Of a stretch of DNA of 13,792 nt, positions 1 to 7,429 are shown piece after piece (positions within the stretch are counted from its first letter, which is position 1; each line of letters begins with the position of its first letter). Location: contig JAFSQZ010000240.1 in the NCBI GenBank assembly GCA_017446355.1, forward strand, positions 1 through 13,792, written 5' to 3'. The translations under genes and the position numbers were made by a program. The stretch comes from Neisseriaceae bacterium. GTDB lineage: Bacteria; Pseudomonadota; Gammaproteobacteria; Burkholderiales; Neisseriaceae. The notes under the pieces are model-generated. The model searched no databases, was not told the origin of the DNA, and saw nothing but the letters and a program-made list of their open reading frames with translations.

Positions 1-1022
1 ACGGTAATACTGGCGACATCACATTAGGCGGTGATAACGGCGGCAATATTAACAATGTTGCCAACCATATCAATCCTGATGGCTCAATGATTGACCCTGC
101 TGCACCAACCAATCAAGCAGCAACCGTGCAAGATGTGTTAAATAGCGGTTGGAATGTTAAAGTGGGCAAAGCTGATCCTGAATACATTAAACACGGTGAT
201 CAAGTCGCATTCATTGATGGCAAAGGCACCAAAGTTTCAGGCAGCAAAGATGGTATTGCGTATGACATCAATGTTGATGAAAATTCTCCATTGTCCATCA
301 ATAAAGACGGTGCATTAACTGTGGATTTTGGCGGATTTGACAATACCACCGATGGTTCTGTCAAAGCCAATAATCCAAACGGTTTGGCAACGGCTGGCGA
401 TATTGCTAATGCAGTCAATAACAGCGGTTGGAATGTAACCACTTCTGCAAGTACTGGCGAAGTTAGCGGTACGACCAAAGAATTGATTAAACCAACCAAT
501 ACCGTAACCTTTGATGCAGGCGATAATATTGCCATTGTTCAAAGCGGCAGTAAAATCAGTGTGGGTACCACTAAAAACATGAATGTCAAAGGCAACCTGA
601 ATGTTGCTGGCGATACCACTGTGGGTAACTTGGCAGTTAATCCTAATTCTAATGTGGATATGGGCGGTAACCAAATTCATAATGTTGCACCAGGTACTGC
701 GGATACTGATGCAGTGAATGTTAGCCAGTTGAAACAAGCTGTTGGCGGTGATTTAACTAATGTTCATAACCGTATTGATGGTGCGTATGACCACGCTAAT
801 GCATCAGCCGCATCAGCAATTGCCGTTGCTTCTATGCCACAAGCATATTTACCAGGTAAGAGCTTGATTGCTATTGGCGGTGGTTCTTATCGCGGTCAAA
901 CAGGTTATGCAATCGGTATTTCTAGCATCTCTGATGGTGGTAACTGGATTATTAAAGGCACTGCAACAGGTAACTCAAAAGGAAACTATGGTGTGGGTCT
1001 TGGTGCTGGTTATCAATGGTAA
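1..1022 (+). CDS. Trimeric autotransporter adhesin (YadA-like), C-terminal part, 5' end outside window
   Basis: The reading frame is open from the left edge (first whole codon at 3) to TAA at 1020-1022, so about 339 C-terminal residues are present. Visible modules are two repeats starting NSGWNV (Trp-ring/GIN-type head modules of trimeric autotransporters), a connector GLATAGDIANAVN between them, and a neck/stalk motif NQIHNVAPG...TDAVNVSQLKQ. The last ~75 residues form a YadA-type membrane anchor with PQAYLPGKS, AIGGGSYRGQTGYAIG and a terminal aromatic ending GYQW. In this family three anchors form one outer-membrane beta-barrel that displays a fibrous adhesin. The anchor resembles those of Neisseria NhhA/Hsf-type proteins, but the ligand cannot be read from this part. 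The gene stands alone and is followed by a terminator. No DUS core lies in it, unlike most genes here. Family assignment is firm; the exact orthologue is not. Confidence 0.93.
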   Translation, partial: GNTGDITLGGDNGGNINNVANHINPDGSMIDPAAPTNQAATVQDVLNSGWNVKVGKADPEYIKHGDQVAFIDGKGTKVSGSKDGIAYDINVDENSPLSINKDGALTVDFGGFDNTTDGSVKANNPNGLATAGDIANAVNNSGWNVTTSASTGEVSGTTKELIKPTNTVTFDAGDNIAIVQSGSKISVGTTKNMNVKGNLNVAGDTTVGNLAVNPNSNVDMGGNQIHNVAPGTADTDAVNVSQLKQAVGGDLTNVHNRIDGAYDHANASAASAIAVASMPQAYLPGKSLIAIGGGSYRGQTGYAIGISSISDGGNWIIKGTATGNSKGNYGVGLGAGYQW

Positions 1023-1058
1023 TCAAAACATAAGTCATAAAAGATTGTGTTAAAGACG

Positions 1059-1094
1059 AAAATGCTGTCCCAGTGGTTTTGGGGCAGCATTTTT
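1059..1094 (+). terminator. Rho-independent terminator of the autotransporter gene
   Basis: The arms AAAATGCTGTCCC and GGGGCAGCATTTT pair over 13 bp with one T-G wobble, around a loop of about 10 bases. A short T run ends the structure. It starts 37 bases after the adhesin stop codon. The A-rich 5' side means it may also work for leftward transcripts arriving from pcnB. Confidence 0.8.
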
Positions 1095-1322
1095 AGTTTC
1101 AGTGCAGTCAAAAAATATTGGTCATTACGAAGTCTTGCAAATGCAAGGCAGTAGTTATCTTCTAATTACGAGAAACGAATTTTGTTTTAATTTTTCGATT
1201 AATGCGTTTTCTATTTTCAGTAGAAAAATACACTTTTAAAAGTCGCGATAGCACGCACAAAGGAATATTCTTTATTTCGTTGCCTTTTATTCAAAATAAC
1301 GTAAATGGCGTACAGATTGTGT

Positions 1323-2684
1323 TTACTCATCATCAAACGAGACATTGCTTAAATCAAGATGGTGCGTGGGCTTTTCTTTTATTTTTTTATGCGATGGACG
1401 GCGTTTTTTCTTGGTTGATGAATTTTTGTAAGTATTGTTTTGTGTGGGTTGTGTCATTTGCCAACGTTGTTCCGATTCGGCTGCCTGAAAGTTTTTCCAC
1501 CATTGCGCTGTTTTGGCAAAACGTTCATTATTGGTGGCAAGTAGTAATAGGAAATCGTATGCAGCACGAAAGCGTGGGTGTGTCATCAGACGATGCGGAC
1601 GTTTGCCAATTCGGTGTAAAAATTGTGCTTGTAATAACCAAATTTCACGCATAGTGGCAGAATGACGATGAGTAATGCCCCAGTTGTGATCAAGATTTTC
1701 TTTAAGTTGCGTAATGGCTGTGTGCATGGCGGCTGTTGGACTTTGTCCTGATTGTTGTGCAGCAAGCCAGCGTTCATCAACTTCGTGCCATAACAGCGTG
1801 GCTAAAATAAAACCAATGGATACAGATTTGCCTTCTTTGATTCGCTTGTCAGTCTGCGCTAGTGTGTGGTTAATAAGATGGAAATGGGGAAGTTTGGTGG
1901 CTTGATACATCACATCAAGTAAAGGGTGAATGTTGTCAACTTCTCCTAATAGCGTTAATTGTTTCAGGCAGCTTTGTGCATGACCTGAAAATAATATTTT
2001 GAGCAGTTCATCAAATAAACGTGATACAGGTTCTTTACTTAATAAAGCGGTACACGAAGCAATGGGTGCAGCAGTCGCTTCATCAATCTCAAACCCCAGT
2101 TTTCCTGCCAACCGAATGGCACGCAAGATGCGTACAGGATCTTCTTGATAACGCGATAAAGGGTCGCCAATCATCTCAATTTTGCGTGCTTTGATATCGG
2201 CAACACTGTTGTGATAGTCAATGATTTGTTGGCGTTGTACATCATAGTATAAAGCATTGCAGGTGAAATCACGGCGCATAGCGTCTTGGTCAATTGTGCC
2301 ATAATGATTATCGTGCATAATGCGACCGTCTTTATTTTGCCGAACTTTGCCGCCACTGCGAAAAGTGGTAACTTCAATGGTTTCAGGACCAATCATCACG
2401 TGTGCAATAGGAAAACGGCGACCAACAATGCGACTGCGCCGAAAAATATGACAAATTTGTTGTGGTGTGGCGTTGGTAACAATATCAAAATCTTTTGGTT
2501 CAATGCCCAGCAATAAATCACGTACCGCACCACCTACTAAATAAGCATTGAAACCAGCTTGATGTAAGCGTTGCAACACTTGTTCTGCCGCAAAACTATC
2601 AATATTGGCAATAAAGGGGTGGTATTGAACGGTTTTGTCATTGCGTTTTTGGGGTAATATGTTCCCCAACCATTTTTTTATCAT
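1323..2684 (-). CDS. pcnB: Poly(A) polymerase I (PcnB)
   Basis: A 453-residue class II nucleotidyltransferase that adds 3' poly(A) tails to RNA and so promotes decay. Visible motifs are AYLVGGAVRDLLLG (about 47-60), the catalytic pair in KDFDIVT (D65, D67), the strand IEVTTFR (103-109), RRDFTCNALYYD (137-148), and the head/neck motif RYQEDPVRILRAIRLAGKLGF around 178-198. RRDFTxNALYYD and the long basic C-terminal tail (lysine-rich from about residue 420) favour PcnB over a CCA-adding enzyme. The length matches bacterial PcnB. The ATG at 2684 gives the expected start MIKKWLGNILPQ. Only a weak GAAAG ribosome site precedes it, and this partly overlaps a DUS immediately upstream. The gene converges with the adhesin gene. 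No folK, a common neighbour of pcnB, lies next to it. Confidence 0.93.
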   Translation of the reverse strand: MIKKWLGNILPQKRNDKTVQYHPFIANIDSFAAEQVLQRLHQAGFNAYLVGGAVRDLLLGIEPKDFDIVTNATPQQICHIFRRSRIVGRRFPIAHVMIGPETIEVTTFRSGGKVRQNKDGRIMHDNHYGTIDQDAMRRDFTCNALYYDVQRQQIIDYHNSVADIKARKIEMIGDPLSRYQEDPVRILRAIRLAGKLGFEIDEATAAPIASCTALLSKEPVSRLFDELLKILFSGHAQSCLKQLTLLGEVDNIHPLLDVMYQATKLPHFHLINHTLAQTDKRIKEGKSVSIGFILATLLWHEVDERWLAAQQSGQSPTAAMHTAITQLKENLDHNWGITHRHSATMREIWLLQAQFLHRIGKRPHRLMTHPRFRAAYDFLLLLATNNERFAKTAQWWKNFQAAESEQRWQMTQPTQNNTYKNSSTKKKRRPSHKKIKEKPTHHLDLSNVSFDDE

Positions 2685-2692
2685 AAAACACT

Positions 2693-2707
2693 TTCAGGCA
2701 GCCTGAA
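2693..2707. repeat. DNA uptake sequence, near-palindromic 15-mer (A centre)
   Basis: TTCAGGCAGCCTGAA reads AGGCAGCCTGAA (AG-kingDUS) on + and AGGCTGCCTGAA (AG-simDUS) on -. It sits 9 bases upstream of the pcnB start. Confidence 0.9.
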
Positions 2708-2807
2708 ATCGCTTTGCAAAAGAGACTGAAATTATTGATAACAAACACTTTTGCAAAGATTTCAGACAATACGTTTTTTAAATTTGTATCACCATAACAA
2801 AGAGCAT

Positions 2808-2837
2808 AAGGGTTGAACACATAAATGTTCAACCCTT
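2808..2837 (-). terminator. Perfect 12-bp stem-loop after the lipoprotein gene, probable terminator
   Basis: AAGGGTTGAACA and TGTTCAACCCTT are exact inverse copies around a 6-base loop. The structure begins 55 bases past the stop codon of the - strand lipoprotein gene. On the - strand it is not followed by a good T run, while on the + strand it is followed by TT and C. Transcript-ending is therefore likely but not textbook. Confidence 0.55.
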
Positions 2838-2892
2838 TTCGCTATGTGTTTTAAATAGCTTAACGCTGTAAACACTAATCAGTGGCTACTTA

Positions 2893-3216
2893 TTATTTAG
2901 CAGCTTCAATTGCAGAAGCAGCGGCATCAACAGCAGCATCAGTTGCAGACGCAGCAGCGTCAACAGCAGCACCAGTTGCAGAAGCAGCGGCATCAACAAC
3001 AGCACCAGCTTCAGAAGCAGCAGCATCAGCAGCAGAAGCTACAGCAGCTTGTGCTTCAGAAGCAGCAGCAACGGTTTCAGAAGCAGCAGCATCAACGGCA
3101 GAAGCAGCAGCTTCAACCATAGTTGGTTCAGAAGCAGCTTGTTGAGCAGGAGCTTCGCCACCACAAGCAGCAACAAACAAAGATAAGAAAGCAGCAGCAA
3201 TCAATGATTTTTTCAT
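2893..3216 (-). CDS. Small alanine-rich lipoprotein with six 11-residue repeats
   Basis: 107 residues. The N-terminus MKKSLIAAAFLSLFVAAC is a lipoprotein signal with lipobox VAAC and acylated Cys18, so the mature protein should be membrane-anchored. Residues 42-107 divide exactly into six blocks of 11, four of which start DAAAS, for example DAAASATGAAV and DAAASATDAAV. An 11-residue period (3 helix turns) predicts a long amphipathic or right-handed coiled helix with acidic residues in register. The start is supported by AGAGG (3224-3228) seven bases before ATG. The opposite strand is also open because GCA/TGC codons dominate, but it lacks a signal peptide and ribosome site. I recognise no named family. 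A periplasmic spacer or surface helix is conceivable, but function is unknown. Confidence 0.8.
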   Translation of the reverse strand: MKKSLIAAAFLSLFVAACGGEAPAQQAASEPTMVEAAASAVDAAASETVAAASEAQAAVASAADAAASEAGAVVDAAASATGAAVDAAASATDAAVDAAASAIEAAK

Positions 3217-3237
3217 TTTAAAACCTCTATTAAATTT

Positions 3238-3269
3238 ATGATAACAAATAAAAAATGCCTAAATAGGCA
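3238..3269 (-). promoter_or_regulatory. Possible extended -10 promoter with palindromic operator for the alanine-rich lipoprotein gene
   Basis: On the - strand TGTTATCAT (rc of 3238-3246) is an extended -10 (TG-n-TATCAT) about 20 bases upstream of the ATG. The palindrome TGCCTA-AA-TAGGCA at 3256-3269 lies just upstream, where a -35 spacer or operator would be. No good -35 is seen, and the leader would be only about 14 bases. Tentative. Confidence 0.3.
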
Positions 3270-3440
3270 AGTGTTTGTGTGTTTGAAAAAAAAGCATTCT
3301 GCCTGATTTTTTGAGCAATTGCAATATGTTGTTTTTATGAATATTGTAAAAAAACAGTTGTTTTTTATAACTATATGATTTTTATTGTTATATTTTTAAT
3401 TTGCAATCATTGGGCTGTCATAAATTTTTTGTTTATATTG

Positions 3441-3449
3441 TGTTATACT
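3441..3449 (+). promoter_or_regulatory. Extended -10 element of the slyD promoter
   Basis: TGTTATACT fits TG-n-TATACT, an extended -10 one base off consensus. It lies about 52 bases upstream of the slyD start. No clear -35 is seen at 17 bases, which extended -10 promoters tolerate. The leader contains a tandem 10-mer (3461-3480). Confidence 0.5.
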
Positions 3450-3460
3450 ACTGCGCTCTC

Positions 3461-3480
3461 AATGATTTCCAATGATTTCC
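3461..3480 (+). repeat. Tandem duplication of a 10-mer in the slyD leader
   Basis: AATGATTTCC occurs twice head to tail with no mismatch, between the likely transcription start and the slyD ribosome site. It may be slippage or a small duplicated regulatory motif. Confidence 0.9.
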
Positions 3481-3501
3481 GTTAAATGAAGGACGATTAA
3501 A

Positions 3502-3981
3502 ATGACAATTAGAAAAAATACAGTCGTAAGTTTGCACTATAAAATGTTTGATGCTGATGGTAAATTACTTGATGAAACTACTGAACCTATTGAATACTTA
3601 CACGGTGGATACGATGGGATTTTTCCTTTGGTGGAAGAAATGTTAGAAGGTAGGGAAATAGGGGAAGAAATAGAAGTTATGCTGCAAGCCGATGATGCTT
3701 TTGGTAAATATGAACCTAAGTTGTTGCGCGTTGATGATGTAAGCGTGTTTCCTGTGGAAGTGGAGCCTGGTATGCTGTTTGAGGCAGATGATCCAGAGTT
3801 TGGCGAAGTGATAATTTATCGTGTAATAGGAATTAAAAATGGTAAAGTAATGGTTGATGGTAATCATCCGTTGGCGGGTATGAGTATTCGTTTTAAAGGT
3901 TTAGTAGATTCCGTGCGTGAAGCCAGTGCAGAAGAAATTGCACACGGACATGTTCATGGCGCACACGGTCATCATCACTAG
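3502..3981 (+). CDS. slyD: FKBP-type peptidyl-prolyl isomerase SlyD
   Basis: 159 residues, a cytoplasmic folding helper with prolyl isomerase activity. Its FKBP core is split by an insert-in-flap chaperone domain. The FKBP core is seen in VSLHYKMFDADGKLLDET, IEYLHGGYDGIFPLVEEMLEG and the return segment from NHPLAG (121-126) to RFKGLVDSVREA. The insert-in-flap domain occupies roughly residues 70-120. The C-terminus has seven histidines in its last 12 residues (148-159), a short metal-binding tail. It has no cysteines and is much shorter than the E. coli SlyD tail, so nickel delivery is less certain than isomerase activity. AAGGA (3489-3493) stands eight bases before ATG. The gene appears monocistronic, with divergent transcription from the lipoprotein gene. 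Confidence 0.93.
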   Translation: MTIRKNTVVSLHYKMFDADGKLLDETTEPIEYLHGGYDGIFPLVEEMLEGREIGEEIEVMLQADDAFGKYEPKLLRVDDVSVFPVEVEPGMLFEADDPEFGEVIIYRVIGIKNGKVMVDGNHPLAGMSIRFKGLVDSVREASAEEIAHGHVHGAHGHHH

Positions 3982-4004
3982 ACTGGTTAAAATAACTATT
4001 TTGT

Positions 4005-4042
4005 TTTCAGGCAGCTTGTTATCAAAATCAGGCTGCCTGAAA
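4005..4042 (+). terminator. Inverted DUS pair after slyD, possible terminator
   Basis: TTTCAGGCAGC (4005-4015) and GCTGCCTGAAA (4032-4042) form an 11-bp stem with a 16-base loop, 23 bases past the slyD stop. Inverted DUS pairs commonly act as terminators in Neisseriaceae. Here no T run follows, so efficiency is doubtful. Confidence 0.5.
4030..4041 (+). repeat. DNA uptake sequence AGGCTGCCTGAA (sim type)
   Basis: Exact 12-base match to AG-simDUS. The base before TCAGG is A, so the opposite-strand king type is not complete. It forms the 3' arm of the inverted pair after slyD. Confidence 0.9.
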
Positions 4043-4274
4043 CTACATAAAATTACACAATCTTAATTGATGCGTTAAAAATAGAGATTAAAACACTTGA
4101 TAATTGTGTTTTTTAATGATTTTCTATTTTTTGATAGTCAAAATCATCTAAAACAATAAGAAACAGGTCTTCTCTAAACGAAAAAAGCAATTAAAAATTT
4201 CAGGCGACTACATAATTTTTTATAATAATAATAATAAGTTAGTGAGAATAGTAGGTAAACATTTGAATAAAAGA

Positions 4275-4304
4275 ATGACAGTTTGGGCGCGTATCGTTTA
4301 AAAT
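4275..4304 (+). promoter_or_regulatory. Sigma-70 type promoter of ppsA
   Basis: The -35 ATGACA (4275-4280) and -10 TAAAAT (4299-4304) each match consensus at five of six bases, with an 18-base spacer. The predicted leader is about 48 bases and leads to ribosome site AAGGA (4347-4351). Confidence 0.55.
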
Positions 4305-4358
4305 GCGCGTTGTTTTTTTGTTTAACCCCTTTTTTTAATTTCCTGTAAGGACGACAAA

Positions 4359-6755
4359 ATGTCTCAAAATGTAATCTGGTTTGAAAATCTGCGCATGACC
4401 GATGTGGAAAGCGTAGGCGGTAAAAACGCATCGTTGGGCGAAATGATTTCCCAGTTAACTGAAAAAGGTGTGCGCGTACCTGGTGGTTTTGCTACCACTG
4501 CTTCTGCTTATCGTGCTTTTTTGGCACATGAGGGTTTAAATGAACGCATTTCAGCTGCCTTGGAAGCTTTAGATGTTGATGATGTAACCGAGTTGGCACG
4601 CGTGGGTAAAGAAATTCGCCAATGGATTTTGGATACACCTTTTCCTGATGAATTAAACGCCGATATTGAAGCTGCATGGAACAAAATGGTTGCTGATGCT
4701 GGCAGTGAAAATATTTCAGTAGCGGTTCGCTCTTCTGCAACAGCTGAAGATTTACCAGATGCATCTTTTGCAGGACAACAAGAAACATACTTAAATATCA
4801 ATGGTTTAGAAAACGTTAAAGAAGCTATGCACCACGTATTTGCTTCTTTGTACAACGATCGCGCTATTTCTTATCGTGTACACAAAGGTTTTGCACACGA
4901 TATCGTGGCTTTATCAGCAGGCGTGCAACGTATGGTGCGCTCTGATAGCGGTGCAGCGGGTGTGATGTTCTCTATTGATACCGAAAGCGGTTTTGAAGAC
5001 GTGGTGTTTGTAACCGCATCTTATGGTTTGGGTGAAACTGTGGTGCAAGGTGCAGTAAACCCTGATGAATTCTACGTACACAAACCAACATTACGCGCAG
5101 GTAAACCTGCTATTTTGCGCAAAACAATGGGTTCTAAATTGATTAAAATGGTCTTCACTGAAAATGCACAAGCAGGTAAATCAGTGCAAGTGGTGGACGT
5201 GCCAGCAGAAGAGCGCAAACAATTTGCCATCAGTAATGAAGAAATCACCGAATTAGCAAAATATGCGCTAATTATTGAAGAACACTACGGTCGCCCAATG
5301 GATATTGAATGGGGTCGTGATGGTTTAGATGGTAAGTTATACATCTTACAAGCACGTCCAGAAACCGTGAAATCTCAAGAAAAAGAACAAGGCAACAGTT
5401 TACGTCGTTACTCAATTAACGGTGAACGCAAAGTATTGTGCGAAGGTCGTGCCATCGGTCAAAAAGTTGGTCAAGGTAAAGTGCGTTTGGTTAAAGACGC
5501 TTCTGAAATGGATACTGTTCAGGCAGGCGATGTGTTGGTTACTGATATGACAGATCCAGATTGGGAACCAGTGATGAAGCGTGCTGCAGCGATTGTTACC
5601 AATCGTGGTGGTCGTACTTGCCACGCAGCCATTATTGCGCGTGAATTAGGTATTCCAGCCGTAGTAGGTTGTGGCAATGCTTCTGAAATTTTGAAAGAAG
5701 GTCAAGAAGTAACCGTATCTTGTGCAGAAGGCGACACAGGCTTAATTTATGAAGGTTTATTAGATGTCAGCGTAGACGAAATTTCTTTGGATAAAATGCC
5801 TAAATCACCTGTAAAAATTATGATGAACGTGGGCAATCCAGAATTAGCATTTAGCTTTGCCAATATTCCTAGCGAAGGTATTGGTTTGGCGCGTATGGAA
5901 TTTATTATCAACCGTCAAATTGGTATTCACCCCAAAGCCTTATTGGAATTAAATCAATTAGACAATGATTTACAAGAAGAAATTCGTGCGCGCATTGCAG
6001 GTTATGCAAGTCCAACTGATTTCTTTGTTGATAAAATCACCGAAGGCGTGGCAACGTTAGCAGCATCTGTTTATCCACGCAAAGTGATTGTGCGTATGTC
6101 TGACTTTAAATCTAATGAATACGCAGGTTTGATTGGTGGCGGTTTATACGAACCACACGAAGAAAACCCAATGTTAGGTTTCCGTGGTGCTGCGCGTTAT
6201 GTTTCCGAAGATTTTAAAGAATGTTTTGCATTGGAATGCCAAGCATTGAAACGTGTTCGCGATGAAATGGGCTTAACCAATGTGGAAATTATGATTCCAT
6301 TTGTACGTACTTTATCTGAAGCAGAACAAGTCGTTCAAGCATTGAAAGCCAATGGTTTAGAGCGCGGTAAAAACGGTTTGCGTTTGATTATGATGTGCGA
6401 AGTGCCAAGCAATGCGTTGTTAGCAGAACAATTCTTGCAATACTTTGATGGCTTCTCTATCGGTTCAAACGATATGACACAATTAACATTAGGTGTAGAC
6501 CGCGACAGTGGTGGTCCAATCGCTGCCACTTTTGATGAACGCAATGCTGCGGTAAAAGTAATGTTACATTTAGCCATCAGTGCATGTCGTAAGCTCAATA
6601 AATATGTAGGTATTTGTGGTCAAGGTCCTTCTGATCATCCTGATTTTGCAAAATGGTTGGTAGAAGCGGGTATTGAAACCATTTCTCTAAACCCAGATAC
6701 CGTGATTGAAACTTGGTTGTATTTGGCAAAAGAAACAGAAGCCAAAGACGCTTAA
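4359..6755 (+). CDS. ppsA: Phosphoenolpyruvate synthase (PpsA)
   Basis: 798 residues, the usual length. It catalyses ATP + pyruvate + water to PEP + AMP + phosphate, the entry step of gluconeogenesis. There are three domains: an N-terminal ATP-grasp pyruvate/phosphate dikinase domain (about 15-345, with [11 protein letters not shown] and [18 protein letters not shown] from R124); a swivelling phosphohistidine domain with [21 protein letters not shown], the phosphorylated residue being His422; and a C-terminal PEP-binding barrel with [25 protein letters not shown] and [11 protein letters not shown], where Cys753 is the expected acid/base. All key residues are present. AAGGA lies seven bases before ATG. 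The gene is monocistronic between its own promoter and a strong terminator. No PpsR-type regulatory kinase/phosphorylase gene lies beside it. No DUS core occurs in its 2.4 kb. Confidence 0.98.
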   Translation: MSQNVIWFENLRMTDVESVGGKNASLGEMISQLTEKGVRVPGGFATTASAYRAFLAHEGLNERISAALEALDVDDVTELARVGKEIRQWILDTPFPDELNADIEAAWNKMVADAGSENISVAVRSSATAEDLPDASFAGQQETYLNINGLENVKEAMHHVFASLYNDRAISYRVHKGFAHDIVALSAGVQRMVRSDSGAAGVMFSIDTESGFEDVVFVTASYGLGETVVQGAVNPDEFYVHKPTLRAGKPAILRKTMGSKLIKMVFTENAQAGKSVQVVDVPAEERKQFAISNEEITELAKYALIIEEHYGRPMDIEWGRDGLDGKLYILQARPETVKSQEKEQGNSLRRYSINGERKVLCEGRAIGQKVGQGKVRLVKDASEMDTVQAGDVLVTDMTDPDWEPVMKRAAAIVTNRGGRTCHAAIIARELGIPAVVGCGNASEILKEGQEVTVSCAEGDTGLIYEGLLDVSVDEISLDKMPKSPVKIMMNVGNPELAFSFANIPSEGIGLARMEFIINRQIGIHPKALLELNQLDNDLQEEIRARIAGYASPTDFFVDKITEGVATLAASVYPRKVIVRMSDFKSNEYAGLIGGGLYEPHEENPMLGFRGAARYVSEDFKECFALECQALKRVRDEMGLTNVEIMIPFVRTLSEAEQVVQALKANGLERGKNGLRLIMMCEVPSNALLAEQFLQYFDGFSIGSNDMTQLTLGVDRDSGGPIAATFDERNAAVKVMLHLAISACRKLNKYVGICGQGPSDHPDFAKWLVEAGIETISLNPDTVIETWLYLAKETEAKDA

Positions 6756-6770
6756 TGTTTAATAAACGAT

Positions 6771-6810
6771 AAAAGCTGCCTGAAACATTTTTGGTTTCAG
6801 GCAGCTTTTT
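6771..6810 (+). terminator. Strong ppsA terminator made of two inverted DUS cores
   Basis: AAAAGCTGCCTGAAAC (6771-6786) and GTTTCAGGCAGCTTTT (6794-6809) are exact inverse copies, giving a 16-bp stem with a 7-base loop and a terminal T run. It starts 16 bases after the ppsA stop. The symmetry (A run before, T run after) suggests it can act in both directions. Confidence 0.9.
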
Positions 6811-6918
6811 ATTAGCAATCAGAATGACAATTTATGACCGAAGACAACTTTGAAAGCGAGAAAATTGTGGCGGTTAAAAGTGAAAATAAAGTAATGTGTC
6901 GGCATCTATAAAATTATT

Positions 6919-6933
6919 TTCAGGCAGCCTGAA
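6919..6933. repeat. DNA uptake sequence, near-palindromic 15-mer (A centre)
   Basis: TTCAGGCAGCCTGAA carries the king type on + and the sim type on -. It is intergenic, between the ppsA terminator and the membrane-protein gene. Confidence 0.9.
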
Positions 6934-7036
6934 CAGAGAAAATACTATTTTTTGCATTTTCTTAACACTTAAAACGTAATAATTCGCTATGATATGCGAC
7001 TATGTGAGTGGCAATGTTTATCAGAAGGATAGAAAA

Positions 7037-7429
7037 ATGAGTAACGAGATTATTGAACACGAACCCAATTCTAATCAGCAGCCTGAACAAAATTTTGTGA
7101 GTGAAAATGAACACCGTAAATACACATTTATTGTGTATGGTTTATATGTTACTTCATTTTTTGTTTTGCCCAGTATTTTTGTGGGCGTGATTATTGCATA
7201 CATTAAGCGAAATGAAACTTATGGTACAGTGGATTACAGCCATATGCAGTATTTAATTCGTACTTTTTGGGTAACATTGATTGGTGTTGTGGTGGGTACG
7301 TTTTTAATCATTATTGGTATTGGTTGGTTGATTTTGTTGGCAACAGTTATATGGTTTGCGTATCGTTTAATTATGGGCGTGATGCGTTTATTGGATAATC
7401 AAGAGGTTAATCCTTATGTATGGTTTTAA
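7037..7429 (+). CDS. Small three-helix membrane protein (COG3671/DUF4870-like)
   Basis: 130 residues from the ATG at 7037, chosen because AAGGAT (7025-7030) stands six bases upstream. An in-frame ATG at 6989 has no ribosome site and overlaps a possible -10 (TATGAT, 6988-6993). After a polar N-terminus (1-28) there are three hydrophobic segments at about 30-55, 73-95 and 97-116, with VGVIIAYIKRNE between the first two and an IRTFW motif before the second. This pattern (helix, YxKR loop, SH-x-x-Y-x-IRTFW, two helices) is that of uncharacterised membrane proteins of the COG3671 type, known mostly from proteobacteria. No catalytic residue is evident. Its last 14 bases overlap the next gene, so the two are probably translated together. 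Confidence 0.78.
   Translation: MSNEIIEHEPNSNQQPEQNFVSENEHRKYTFIVYGLYVTSFFVLPSIFVGVIIAYIKRNETYGTVDYSHMQYLIRTFWVTLIGVVVGTFLIIIGIGWLILLATVIWFAYRLIMGVMRLLDNQEVNPYVWF

Larger units (their letters stand above)
3982..4358 (+). other. Intergenic region slyD-ppsA (377 bases, no gene)
   Basis: I see no coding frame here. In order it holds an inverted DUS pair (4005-4042), an AT-rich hairpin AAAACAC/GTGTTTT with six T (4090-4114, a possible second slyD terminator), an imperfect hairpin with arms ATGATTTT/AAAATCAT (4116-4147), five TAA trinucleotide repeats (4223-4237) and the ppsA promoter (4275-4304). Confidence 0.6.

Noticed and set aside
1207..1227. Hairpin TTTTCTA/TAGAAAA as the pcnB terminator
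   Set aside because: Only 7 A/T-rich base pairs, about 95 bases past the stop codon and with no T run on the - strand. Too weak to call.
1202..1654. 150-codon + strand frame overlapping the 3' end of pcnB
   Set aside because: Most of it is antisense to conserved pcnB codons, and its translation is rich in Phe/Trp/Cys with no recognisable domain or good ribosome site.
2882..3145. Open frame on the + strand opposite the alanine-rich lipoprotein, itself Ala/Ser/Glu-rich
   Set aside because: It has no signal peptide or ribosome site and arises because GCA/TGC-type codons read as alanine-rich on both strands. The - strand has a lipobox and AGAGG.
2882..3216. Tandem GCAGCA-like DNA suggesting a CRISPR array or a minisatellite
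   Set aside because: The period is codon-driven within a real gene, the units differ in sequence and there are no spacers.
6834..6911. 25-codon frame on + (starts MTEDNFESEK) between the ppsA terminator and the membrane-protein gene
   Set aside because: It looks mildly coding-like but has no ribosome site and is too short to support. It might be a relic, but there is nothing to identify it.
6989..7036. Longer start for the small membrane protein
   Set aside because: No ribosome site, and it overlaps a likely -10 (TATGAT). The ATG at 7037 has AAGGAT at good spacing.
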